Below are positions 17,295-25,434 of a stretch of DNA of 49,991 nt, piece by piece. Origin of the DNA: Terriglobia bacterium (GTDB lineage Bacteria > Acidobacteriota > Terriglobia > Terriglobales > Acidobacteriaceae); assembly GCA_032252755.1 (NCBI GenBank), contig JAVUPY010000037.1:1-49991 (forward strand), in the 5' to 3' direction. Each line of letters starts with the position of its first letter. Within the stretch, counting starts at the first letter, position 1. The position numbers and the translations under genes are program-made. The notes beneath the pieces are model-generated. The model ran no database searches. It was not told where the DNA came from and saw only the letters and a program-made list of their open reading frames with translations.

Positions 17295-18556
17295 TATCTC
17301 GATGGCTTCTTCGGTCCTTGTACCGGAGTCGGTGACTGTTGCGGTGCCGGTTCAGGCTGTCCGGGCGGATTCAGCCGGTTGTACTTCTTCAATAGCTGCT
17401 GCAACTGATCGTGCGGGATTGCCTGCACGGTGATGTTGTTGGCTCCGGTCATGGTCTGAGCCGCAATCATCGAGTTGACGATCGCTTCTTCCGTGGCTTC
17501 CACTGTGGCTGCGAAAAGAGGGTTGATCTCGTCGTTCGGAAGCATCTGGACGGTAGCAATCTTTTTTGCGGAAACGGCGCCCGGGTTCGCCGTGGAGAAT
17601 GCCAGGATGAGGTCACCCGACGAGTCTTCCCCCAGACCGCCAATGCGTCCCACCCCCAGGATGGCCCTTTTGGCGATACGTCTCAATTGCGTCGGGAGCA
17701 GTGGCGCATCGGTGGCTATGACCACGATGATCGATCCGCTGCCCGCGGGCTTTGGTTCGGCGATCGCCGGCGGCACCAGTTCCCTTCCCACAGGAACTCC
17801 CGCGATGGTCAGATTGTGAGGGTTGCCGAAGTTGGATTGCACGAGCACGCCGACGGTATAGCCTCCCTGCGTGTCCGGCAGTTTGCGCGACGCAGTTCCG
17901 GTACCGCACTTCCAACCGAAGCAGATCATTCCGGTCCCGCCGCCGACGTTGCCTTCGGGGACCGGTCCAGAACTCGCTGTATTCATCGCGGCAAAAACGT
18001 CGTCCGGCTTGACGTGGAATCCGTTCATGTCGTTCAGCGGTACGTCGGCGGTCTCGGCCACCACCGGCAGCGAAGCCCAAAGGTCGGCGGTGTAGAGATC
18101 GGAGAGAGGGATATAGCCGGTTTTTCCCTGCCAAGCGATGATCGAGTCACGAACGACGCCAACGCTATGGGTATTCGTGATTGCCATGGCGCCCTGCATG
18201 AAACCGCTCTCCTTGATCCAGTTTGTACCGGTCATTTCGCCATTGCCGTTGAGCACCGTCGTGGCCGCCATTACGGAATCTTTCGCCGTTTTGCCACGCG
18301 GAAAGATGACCGTCACTCCGGTGCGCACGGGGCCTTTGCCGACTACGAGCGGCCCGCTTCCAGAGATCAGCGTGGTCATGCCGACCTCGACGCCCTTCAC
18401 GTCGGTGATTGCGTTCAACGCTCCGGGTGTTCCCTGGAAAGGAATCCCAAGGTCGCGTGCGCGGATGGGTTTTTCTGTTAAGACATTTGCCGGTTGCTGG
18501 GCAACAGCGGCGATTGTCGCGAGTGCCAGGAAAAGCGGGATCAATCGGAATTTCAT
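17294..18556 (-). CDS. Secreted P1-family aminopeptidase (DmpA/BapA-like)
   Basis: The 420-residue protein starts with a signal peptide (MKFRLIPLFLALATIAAVAQ). The body matches peptidase family P1 (S58), self-cleaving N-terminal nucleophile hydrolases that release N-terminal or beta-amino acids. Recognisable parts are ARDLGIPFQGTPGALNAITD at the start, GNVGGGTGM..GWKCGTGTASR in the middle, and AGSGSIIVVIATDAPLLP. The last should hold the autocleavage bond Gly274-Ser275, freeing Ser275 as nucleophile. Residues 395-420 are a Pro/Gln-rich tail. It is likely periplasmic. The co-directional MDR gene ends 13 nt upstream of its start, so the two may share a transcript. Confidence 0.88.
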   Translation of the reverse strand: MKFRLIPLFLALATIAAVAQQPANVLTEKPIRARDLGIPFQGTPGALNAITDVKGVEVGMTTLISGSGPLVVGKGPVRTGVTVIFPRGKTAKDSVMAATTVLNGNGEMTGTNWIKESGFMQGAMAITNTHSVGVVRDSIIAWQGKTGYIPLSDLYTADLWASLPVVAETADVPLNDMNGFHVKPDDVFAAMNTASSGPVPEGNVGGGTGMICFGWKCGTGTASRKLPDTQGGYTVGVLVQSNFGNPHNLTIAGVPVGRELVPPAIAEPKPAGSGSIIVVIATDAPLLPTQLRRIAKRAILGVGRIGGLGEDSSGDLILAFSTANPGAVSAKKIATVQMLPNDEINPLFAATVEATEEAIVNSMIAAQTMTGANNITVQAIPHDQLQQLLKKYNRLNPPGQPEPAPQQSPTPVQGPKKPSR

Positions 18557-18569
18557 TCTGCCTCTAAGA

Positions 18570-19592
18570 TTACGGATTCAGTATGACTTTGCCGAACATG
18601 TTGCTCTTGGCAAGGTATTCATGCGCGCCTGCCGCATCGCGCAATGGAAAACTCTTGTCGACAACAGGCTGCAGCCGTCCGGCAAATACGTGCTTCATCA
18701 CCTCGCGAAACTCGCCCATGTTCCCCATGAAGGAGCCGAGCAGGCTCAACTGACGCGAGAATAGCACTCGCAAGTCGATGATGCCCTCGGGTCCGGTGGT
18801 CGCACCGCAGGTGACGAGCGTTCCGCCGGGTTTGAGCGAGCGTATGCTCTCGGGCCATGTGGCTTGTCCTACGTGCTCGAATACCACATCGACGCCTTGC
18901 TTTGCGGTGATCTCTTTGACGCGCTCCGAGATTTTTTGCGTGTAGTGATCAATCACCAAATCCGCGCCAAGTTCTCGTGCGCGATCCAGCTTCGACTCGC
19001 TGCCGGCAGTTGCGATGACGCGGCAGTTCCAGAGCTTCGCAATTTGGATGGCTGCCGAACCCACGCCGGAACTGGCGCCGAGCACGAGGACGGTTTGCCC
19101 CGGTTGAATCTTTGCACGGCCGACGAGCATGTGCCATGCCGTCAGGAAGACGAGCGGGACACTTGCGGCCTCGTCATAGGTCAATTCATCTGGGATCGGC
19201 AGGACGTTTACGCGGGGAGCTGCAAATAGTTCACTGTCCCCACCGGGCACACGATAGCCGAAAACGCTGAACTGCGGACAGAAGTTCTGCTTCCCGCTGA
19301 CGCATTTGTCGCAAACTCCGCAAAAATACATGGGGGCGAGCAGGACACGAGTGCCCGGCTTGATGTCCGTTACGTACTCGCCTGCCTCGACGACATCTCC
19401 GGCGATGTCGCTGCCGGGAATCTGCGGGAGAGGCACGCCCGGCACACCCTGGCGCACGAAGAGATCCAGGTGATTGAGCGCGACGGCCTTCACACGCACC
19501 AGTACCTGGTCTTTGCGCAATACCGGGTCGGGCACATCTTCGTATTTCAACACTTCCGGCCCACCGTGCTGGTGGAATCGGATGGCTTTCAT
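18570..19592 (-). CDS. Zinc-containing MDR-family alcohol dehydrogenase / quinone reductase
   Basis: This 340-residue protein has a GroES-like N-terminal half and a Rossmann nucleotide-binding half (VLGASSGVGSAAIQIAK, about 170-186). Four cysteines at 91, 94, 97 and 105 (CGVCDKC..NFC) make the structural-zinc lobe. The residues that bind catalytic zinc in alcohol dehydrogenases are changed: no Cys near position 40 (ALNHLDLF), and GSDIAG instead of GHE. It may therefore reduce quinones or enoyl substrates with NADPH without catalytic zinc. It probably heads a two-gene transcript with the P1 peptidase gene 13 nt downstream. A palindromic repeat lies upstream. Confidence 0.85.
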   Translation of the reverse strand: MKAIRFHQHGGPEVLKYEDVPDPVLRKDQVLVRVKAVALNHLDLFVRQGVPGVPLPQIPGSDIAGDVVEAGEYVTDIKPGTRVLLAPMYFCGVCDKCVSGKQNFCPQFSVFGYRVPGGDSELFAAPRVNVLPIPDELTYDEAASVPLVFLTAWHMLVGRAKIQPGQTVLVLGASSGVGSAAIQIAKLWNCRVIATAGSESKLDRARELGADLVIDHYTQKISERVKEITAKQGVDVVFEHVGQATWPESIRSLKPGGTLVTCGATTGPEGIIDLRVLFSRQLSLLGSFMGNMGEFREVMKHVFAGRLQPVVDKSFPLRDAAGAHEYLAKSNMFGKVILNP

Positions 19593-19652
19593 GATGGCGC
19601 TCCTCGCGAACCGAAAATGCTATCAGAAACGCAGGACCGACTCACCCAAGAG

Positions 19653-19765
19653 ACGCAGAGGCGCAGAGATTGTCAGGCACAATACTCAAACGAAAAGGGG
19701 TTTTGTCACCGCCCCCAGTCCTTTTGATTTTGGGTTTGTGCATCAATTCCTCTGTGCCTCTGCGT
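19653..19765. repeat. GAGGCGCAGAG-type palindromic intergenic repeat
   Basis: ACGCAGAGGCGCAGAG (19653-19668) is matched in reverse by CTCTGTGCCTCTGCGT (19750-19765), 15 of 16 bases. Each arm is itself two copies of a GCAGAG-like word. The 81-nt centre contains no gene. It fills the gap between divergent MDR and xdhC genes. Confidence 0.75.
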
Positions 19766-19782
19766 CACAGTGGCGAATCGGT

Positions 19783-19812
19783 TTGCGAACTGTCACACCC
19801 CTCGCGGATAAT
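19783..19812 (+). promoter_or_regulatory. Putative promoter of xdhC, leaderless arrangement
   Basis: TTGCGA (19783-19788), an 18-nt spacer and GATAAT (19807-19812) resemble sigma70 boxes. The ATG at 19819 is 6 nt past the -10 and has no Shine-Dalgarno site, so the transcript would start at the initiation codon. Confidence 0.45.
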
Positions 19813-19818
19813 AAACGC

Positions 19819-20643
19819 ATGGACCTCTACGAAGAGATAGTCGCGTTGCGCCGTGCTGGACGCAAGGGCGCCCTGGCGACCATCACCAGCGTTCGCGGAT
19901 CGATTCCGTCGTTTCGAACGGCAAAGATGCTGGTTCGCGATGACGGCTCGATCATGGGTACTATCGGCGGCGGATGCGTCGAGGCTGACGTTTGGCAGGC
20001 CGCGCGCGAGGTCATGGAGCAGGAGAAGCCCCGCTCGCTCAGTTTCGATCTCAATAACAATCCCAGCTATGACACCGGCCTCGTGTGCGGTGGTACCCTG
20101 GAGGTCTTTATCGAACCTATTCTTCCTCCGGCGGAACTGTTCATCTTCGGCGCAGGACACGTTGCGCTGAATCTCTCTAAGATGGCGTCCCTCGCTGGTT
20201 TCGGCGTATCGATCATCGACGATCGCGAAGCGTATGCCAGTCGTGAACGGTTTCCAGAAGCGCGACAGATCGTTGCCGAGGATTTCGACGCCGCTCTCTC
20301 CAGGCTTGAAATTCCCGAACATGCCTATATCGTGATTGTCACGCGCGGGCATCGCGACGATATGCGGGTACTTCGTTGGGCCGTCGATCAGCCGGCCAAG
20401 TACATCGGCATGATCGGCTCGAAGCGGAAGGTGCTGTCCATCTACAAAGAGTTGGAGAAGGAAGGCCTTCCAGCAGCGAAATTCGAGCGGATCAATGCCC
20501 CGATTGGGCTGGAGATTGGGGCGGTGACGCCGGAAGAAATCGCTGTGGCGATTGTGGCAGAAATGATTGCCGCCCGCCGAGGAGTAGATGCCGGAGCCCT
20601 CTCTAAAGCTCGCCCCGTTCAGGACCGGACAGCATCTCACTAG
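19819..20643 (+). CDS. XdhC/CoxI-family molybdenum-hydroxylase maturation factor
   Basis: From the ATG at 19819 the protein has 274 residues and begins MDLYEEIVALRRAGRKGALA, the usual XdhC/CoxI start. The frame is open 345 nt further upstream but that part covers the palindromic repeat and is not conserved-looking. The N-terminal XdhC_CoxI domain shows TITSVRGSIPS and GTIGGGCVEADVW. The C-terminal Rossmann domain shows FGAGHVALNLSKMAS and MIGSKRKV. Family members bind molybdenum cofactor and insert its sulfurated form into xanthine dehydrogenase or CO dehydrogenase-like enzymes. No such enzyme is in the window, but a MocA-like gene two places downstream fits the same pathway. Confidence 0.88.
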   Translation: MDLYEEIVALRRAGRKGALATITSVRGSIPSFRTAKMLVRDDGSIMGTIGGGCVEADVWQAAREVMEQEKPRSLSFDLNNNPSYDTGLVCGGTLEVFIEPILPPAELFIFGAGHVALNLSKMASLAGFGVSIIDDREAYASRERFPEARQIVAEDFDAALSRLEIPEHAYIVIVTRGHRDDMRVLRWAVDQPAKYIGMIGSKRKVLSIYKELEKEGLPAAKFERINAPIGLEIGAVTPEEIAVAIVAEMIAARRGVDAGALSKARPVQDRTASH

Positions 20644-20714
20644 CTGAATTCGTTTGCAGGACGCGCTCCAATTGTTAGCATAGTACTGGCGGTCCCCCGT
20701 CCGCCCGGAGGTCT

Positions 20715-21404
20715 ATGTCCAACGGCTCTTCGCGATTCAAGGCGGATTGCGCACCCATCTACGAACCCCTGCTCGGCCAGGCCCTGCTCGACCCTGAGCC
20801 GGAGACCCTCGCGGTCGTACACAAGGTGTTCGTGCAATTACTTGAGCGCCTCATTGACAAGCATCTCTCGAACGAGGAGGCCGCACAGGCTCGCGAGCAC
20901 ATGACTTCCCTGCGCGAGTTGCTCGACTATTTGAAATCGACGGGCGAGCATGGCGCGCAGATATTTCCGCACGCCGTAGCTTCGCTGCGTCAGTGGCTCT
21001 TCCGCGAGGAACTCGACCCGGTCCTGAAAGGCCAGAATCTGGATGAATTCGGCTTTCTCTGGCTCGACCCGCTTGAGACGGCAGCATTCTGCTCGCACCT
21101 GGTTCGGCGCATTGCCGCCACAGATGAAGCCGGCGCCGAGCGCATCGGCAATTTGTCGTCGGAAGCCAAGATCAAGCTGCTGCTCGAAATGGCCAAGCAG
21201 TTCCAGATGATGTTCCTGGCGCAGTTGCAGAACGAGGTCGGCAAAGAGCGGTTCGAGGCGGCGACGGAGGCCGGTGCGAAGGAACTGTACGAGTTGTACC
21301 ATCACTTGCAGAGCCCGATCGGCTTTCTCGTGAATTGCAAGGAGAAGTTCGTGCGCGCGCATTTGCGCGAACTGGTGAAGCACCAGTCGCAGAGCAAGCA
21401 GTGA
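20715..21404 (+). CDS. Uncharacterised helical cytoplasmic protein
   Basis: The 229-residue product starts at an ATG with GGAGG just upstream (CGGAGGTCTATG). I recognise no family. It has no signal or membrane segment and appears all-helical and rich in Glu, Leu and Ala, with long amphipathic stretches (for example AKIKLLLEMAKQFQMMFLAQ). A promoter-like TTGCAG-16-TAGCAT lies in the 71-nt gap after xdhC. It sits between xdhC and a MocA-like gene, which hints at a link to molybdenum-cofactor work, but nothing in the protein itself shows this. Confidence 0.65.
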   Translation: MSNGSSRFKADCAPIYEPLLGQALLDPEPETLAVVHKVFVQLLERLIDKHLSNEEAAQAREHMTSLRELLDYLKSTGEHGAQIFPHAVASLRQWLFREELDPVLKGQNLDEFGFLWLDPLETAAFCSHLVRRIAATDEAGAERIGNLSSEAKIKLLLEMAKQFQMMFLAQLQNEVGKERFEAATEAGAKELYELYHHLQSPIGFLVNCKEKFVRAHLRELVKHQSQSKQ

Positions 21405-21429
21405 TCACCCGGCCACAGGTCCGGAAGCC

Positions 21430-22056
21430 ATGACTCGTTCTCCCAGCTTCTGCGGTTTGATTCTTTCGGCGGGCACTTCGTCCCGCATGGGCAAGGACAA
21501 AGCGCTGCTGCCCTGGCCACCGTCGGCACAGCCCTCCGCCGGGCTGATTGATACTTTCCTTGGTGCGCACATTACCGCGCTTCGGCCGCACTGCGACCTG
21601 GTTGTGGTGATCGCCGGAGCAAATTTCGATCAACTTGCGCCGGTGGTTTACTCGGTTGGCGGCTTCATGATTCGTAACTCCGCGCCTGAACTGGGCCAAT
21701 TTGGCTCGCTCAAACTCGGCGTGCAGGATGTACTGAATCGCGGCCGCGACTCGGCCATTGTCGCGCTGGTGGATCGTCCACCCGTTCGTCCTGAAACACT
21801 TACGAAGCTTCACGACGAGTTTCTTGCCGCCGAAGAAGGCGTCTGGGGCGTTGTTCCCGAGTATCAGGGCAAACACGGACATCCCTTCTTCGCGGGACGC
21901 GATTTGATAGAAGTTTTTCTGCGTGCGCCTATTACGTCAACTGCGCGTGATGTGATGCACTCGCTGGCCGGGCACTTACGCTACATTCCAGTTGACGACC
22001 CCCACGTTAGTCTCAACGTGAATACGCCCGAGGACTACTCGCAGTTGTGCAGGTAA
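21430..22056 (+). CDS. MocA/MobA-like nucleotidyltransferase
   Basis: The 208-residue protein has the NTP_transf_3 signature LILSAGTSSRMGKDKALLPW at residues 10-29, where Gly-Thr-Ser-Ser-Arg and the lysines bind the nucleotide. A second motif VDRPPVRPETLTKL replaces the usual DMP(x)V metal site with DRP, as in MocA-type enzymes. It likely attaches CMP or GMP to molybdopterin. It starts 25 nt after the helical protein gene and shares its direction with xdhC, consistent with a small cofactor-maturation cluster. A general sugar-nucleotide transferase is possible but less likely. Confidence 0.8.
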   Translation: MTRSPSFCGLILSAGTSSRMGKDKALLPWPPSAQPSAGLIDTFLGAHITALRPHCDLVVVIAGANFDQLAPVVYSVGGFMIRNSAPELGQFGSLKLGVQDVLNRGRDSAIVALVDRPPVRPETLTKLHDEFLAAEEGVWGVVPEYQGKHGHPFFAGRDLIEVFLRAPITSTARDVMHSLAGHLRYIPVDDPHVSLNVNTPEDYSQLCR

Positions 22057-22138
22057 CCTCTGGGTGACCATGTCCTTTTGACCGGGCTTTACAGCCGCGG
22101 CCTTGTTATATATTGAGTTGCGGAGATTTTTGCGCGCC

Positions 22139-22840
22139 ATGCAACGTTCGGCTCCCGCCACAGCATCCACCGGGTTCGTCCAGAAGGTTCTTCACAAGAA
22201 ACCACGTGTGGCCGTTTTTGATTGCGATGGCACCCTCTGGTCCGGCGATGCCGGCGCCGACTTTTTCTACTACGAGATCGATCGCGGACTGCTCCCAGAG
22301 AAGGTAAAGAACTGGGCATTGGCGCGCTACGAGGACTACAAAGCGGGCAAGGTCGACGAAGTGACGATCTGTGGCGAGATGGTCACTATCCACGACGGCA
22401 TTCCCGATGCCGATATCCGCGCACTTGCGCGCGAGTTCTTCGCCTCAACCATCGCTCAACGTGTCTTCGGAGAGATGCAGGAGTTGACGCACTGCCTCGC
22501 CGAAAGCGGCTGCGAAGTCTGGGCGGTCTCCTCAACGAACAGTTGGGTGGTCGAAGAAGGAGTTCGCCGTTTCGGTATCCCGACCGAGCGGGTCGTGGCT
22601 GCCCAGGTCGAGATCAGGCACGGCAAGGCCACCAACAAGCTCATCCAGGTGCCGACGGATGAGCTCAAGGTCACCGCCATCCAGAAGCACATTCCGAAGA
22701 TGGTCGATGCGATCTTCGGGAATTCCATCCACGATCTGCACATGCTGGAACTGGCGCGGATGCCTTATGTCATCAACCCCAACCCCGACCTCGAGGCAGT
22801 CGCCAGGGAGAAGGGTTGGCCCATTCACAAGCCTTTGTAA
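22139..22840 (+). CDS. HAD-superfamily phosphatase (SerB-like, class IB)
   Basis: From the ATG at 22139 the protein has 233 residues; a TTG at 22103 is possible but adds unconserved residues. HAD motif I is AVFDCDGTLWSGD, with both aspartates. Motif II is WAVSSTNSWVV, a lysine follows in EIRHGKATNK, and motif III is IFGNSIHDLHML. In motif III the usual Gly-Asp is Gly-Asn, but the later Asp is kept. The helical cap between motifs I and II fits phosphoserine-phosphatase-like class IB enzymes. The substrate is unknown; it is cytoplasmic. It is convergent with the broken MCDYS-type gene. Confidence 0.8.
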   Translation: MQRSAPATASTGFVQKVLHKKPRVAVFDCDGTLWSGDAGADFFYYEIDRGLLPEKVKNWALARYEDYKAGKVDEVTICGEMVTIHDGIPDADIRALAREFFASTIAQRVFGEMQELTHCLAESGCEVWAVSSTNSWVVEEGVRRFGIPTERVVAAQVEIRHGKATNKLIQVPTDELKVTAIQKHIPKMVDAIFGNSIHDLHMLELARMPYVINPNPDLEAVAREKGWPIHKPL

Positions 22841-22882
22841 GGTGGTTCTTCGTTCTTCGCCTTTAGGGTTCAGTTCCCTGCC

Positions 22883-23340
22883 TCAAACGCTTGCCAGTTC
22901 GCTCTCTTCCACCGCGACTGGTTCTGAGGACAGCGCCAGAACACGCACTCGCTGGCCTTCGCGCAGTCTCTGCAGCGACAGCTCACGACCATTTGAGAAG
23001 CGCACCGCATCGCGATAATCACGACGATCGAGTTCCGTGAAGACGACTTCCTGATCTGGACTGTCGAGACGCAGCTTGCGCTGCATCTTCTCCGGAACGT
23101 CCTGTAACAGCAAACGTGCTCCCGGCGGCAAACCACAGTGCATCTATCCGCCGGGGGATTCAACAACCGGGCGACCTTGGCCCAGAAGCCATGAACTGGT
23201 TGTTCCTTAAGCTTATTCAATTCACATACTTCCATAGCCGGTGCCAGGCCCGTCGTTCCGAACTCGAACTTGTGAGCTACAAGATCCTCTCCACACTCGG
23301 CCAGGCGATTTTCAAGAGCCATTAGGGAGTAATCACACAT
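22883..23340 (-). pseudogene. Frameshifted MCDYSL-family small protein gene
   Basis: The ATG at 23340 follows a strong AAGGAG site and encodes MCDYSLMALENRLAECGEDL, the start of a small uncharacterised family known from Proteobacteria and others. Family-like sequence runs to about 23150. The downstream half (HCGLPPGARLLLQDVPEKMQ, then a strand-rich part ending at 22883) continues in another frame. A shift of one base within about 23125-23145 restores one protein of about 150 residues; the original frame would run on to 22870 as Cys/Arg-rich nonsense. In the second frame TAG is directly followed by ATG (23146-23141), so re-initiation could also make two pieces. It could be a real mutation or a sequencing error. 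Confidence 0.7.
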
Positions 23341-23665
23341 TTTCCGCTCCTTGCAGTTGAACTCCGGACAGCAAACTCTGCTCGGACAAAAATTGGATGC
23401 CTCTCGCTAATGACCCGTGGTACCCGGCGAGGTTGCATAAGGCGACTTCAACGTTGTTTCCAGCAGATCACGTCCCGCCTTTCGTCGAGAAAACGGCGAT
23501 CTCACAGCCTCTCGTGACCGCTATCACTGAGGCAACGGTTTTTTCTGGTGTTAGCTATCCGAACTCATATTGCTCCACCGGGGCCCCGAAAGCGCGTGAC
23601 CGCATTAATAGGAACTCAGCGTCTCAGCAGAAATATATCCGTGCGCGAGAACTGCGGAGGAAGTG
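23341..23665. other. Intergenic region between divergent genes
   Basis: These 325 bases separate the divergent MCDYS-type gene and the membrane protein gene. They hold the AAGGAG site for the former and the GGAGG site (23656-23660) for the latter. I see no convincing hairpin, RNA gene or coding frame in the rest. Confidence 0.4.
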
Positions 23666-25414
23666 ATGTCAAACGACGCCAAGGAAGTTTGCACGACCCT
23701 GGAGCAACTCAACGAACGCGTACAGCACCTCGAAAACCGAATTGCAATCCTGGAAGGCGAACCCCGGACGCAACGCGTCGCAGCCATCGCGCAACCAGTC
23801 AACCCGGTGCGACGAGAACGGCCGCCTGAGACCTGGCAGGGATTCCCTTCCATTGAGTTGCCTGCGGCGATTTCAACGTTGGGCAAGGCCGTGATCGGAC
23901 TGGCGGGCGCTTACCTGTTTCGCGCACTAGCGGAATCCGGAACGCTTCCCAAAGCCCCGGTTGTGGCGCTTGCGGTTGCATATGCAATGCTCTGGTTGGT
24001 TCAGGCAATTCGAGTTCATGCCCAGAAGTTCGCCAGCACCACTTATGCTCTCACTTCCATCCTGATTCTCTCGCCCATGCTCTGGGAGACGACGGTGAGG
24101 TTCGAGTTCGTCTCGCCTGCTTACGCCGGAGCCATTCTCGTCGGTTTCTTTGCCGTGACGCTGGCGCTCTCTTGGAAGCGTGAACTGGAAACCATCCCGT
24201 GGCTGGCCGCGGTCGCGACGAGCGGCACCGTGATTGCGCTCTTCTTCGCAACCCGGGATGTGTTGCCGCTGACGTTATCGGCCCTGGGAATGGCACTTGC
24301 GATGGAAGTTGTTACGTGCTCTGGGCGCGTCCCGACCTCCAGGATGATCCCTGCGTTGTCCGCAAACCTGGCAGTATGGCTGGTCATAACCATCATGATG
24401 TTTGGACCGCCGGCTGAAGAATATCCGCAGGTTGGAAAGGCAACTATAAGCGCGCTCTGGTTTGCGTTGCTGGCGATCTATGTCGGGAGTATTGGACTGC
24501 GAGGATTCTTGCGAAGGCGCGGGGTCACGGCCGTGGATGTGATCCAGGGCTCGATGGCAGTTGCTGTCGCTGCGTTAGGCGCAACGCGCTCGTCAGGCCT
24601 GACCAAATCGATGTTGGGAGTTGTTATGATGGCGCTCGCCGCAGGATGCTACTGGTTGGGGCTTGCGAGATTCAGCAGCGAATTATATGCGCGCAATCGC
24701 CGTATCTTCTCCGCCTGGGGTGCGGCGCTTCTGATTGTGGGCAGCGTTTTCCTGCTCGGAGCAAATGCCTCTGTGGTGTTCCTGGGCGCTGCAAGTGTGG
24801 CGATGACCTTTGTGTACAGGCGCTTCGGAACCCTTAGCCTGGGATTACATCCTTCCGTATTGCTGGCTGCAGCAGCGGTCTTGTCTTCCTTGCCGACATT
24901 CATAGCGGCTGCGTTGTCTGGAACGGTGACTGCGTCGCCGGATTGGACCGTTATGGTTGTCACGGTAGCGGCGGTGCTCTGCTACTCGATTGGTTCGTCG
25001 GTCGCGGAGACCAGGATCAGACGGCGGGCTTTGTGGATTATTCCAGCAGCGCTGAGCGCAGTGGCTGCGGTCTCGCTCGCCGTGACGGCCATCGTCTGGC
25101 TTGCGAATGGCCACTGGGAAACTTCTGCGTCGAGACTATCCGTGATTCGGACGATCGTGAACTGTGCGCTGGCGCTGACGTTGGGCTACCTGGGGCCCTA
25201 CTGGCGACGGATCGAGCTTGGATGGGTCGCGTATGCCGCGGTCGCGTTCGGAACCCTGAAGCTGGTATTCGAGGACCTGCGTTTTGGGAGTCCTGAGACG
25301 CTCGTCTTCTCTTTCCTGTTCTATGGCCTGGTGCTTATTGTGCTTCCGAGACTGGCACGGCGCAGACAGACGGATTATCAACACCCGAGGAAGTACTTCG
25401 CAGCCAGCGCGTAA
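23666..25414 (+). CDS. DUF2339-like polytopic membrane protein
   Basis: The ATG at 23666 lies 5 nt after GGAGG; a GTG one codon earlier is less likely. The 582-residue protein begins with a short coiled coil (LEQLNERVQHLENRIAIL, about 10-28), a Pro/Arg-rich linker to about 60, and then about fourteen hydrophobic helices to residue 570. This plan, coiled coil plus many helices, matches DUF2339-type inner-membrane proteins, whose function is unknown, though those are often longer. No catalytic motif is seen. It is a single gene convergent with the PilT-like gene. Confidence 0.6.
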   Translation: MSNDAKEVCTTLEQLNERVQHLENRIAILEGEPRTQRVAAIAQPVNPVRRERPPETWQGFPSIELPAAISTLGKAVIGLAGAYLFRALAESGTLPKAPVVALAVAYAMLWLVQAIRVHAQKFASTTYALTSILILSPMLWETTVRFEFVSPAYAGAILVGFFAVTLALSWKRELETIPWLAAVATSGTVIALFFATRDVLPLTLSALGMALAMEVVTCSGRVPTSRMIPALSANLAVWLVITIMMFGPPAEEYPQVGKATISALWFALLAIYVGSIGLRGFLRRRGVTAVDVIQGSMAVAVAALGATRSSGLTKSMLGVVMMALAAGCYWLGLARFSSELYARNRRIFSAWGAALLIVGSVFLLGANASVVFLGAASVAMTFVYRRFGTLSLGLHPSVLLAAAAVLSSLPTFIAAALSGTVTASPDWTVMVVTVAAVLCYSIGSSVAETRIRRRALWIIPAALSAVAAVSLAVTAIVWLANGHWETSASRLSVIRTIVNCALALTLGYLGPYWRRIELGWVAYAAVAFGTLKLVFEDLRFGSPETLVFSFLFYGLVLIVLPRLARRRQTDYQHPRKYFAASA

Positions 25415-25434
25415 CGGTTCTCAGCAGAGATAGT

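Noticed and set aside
20640-20714. tRNA-like or small RNA fold between xdhC and the helical gene
   Set aside because: The gap shows only promoter-like boxes and a GGAGG site; no stable fold was seen.
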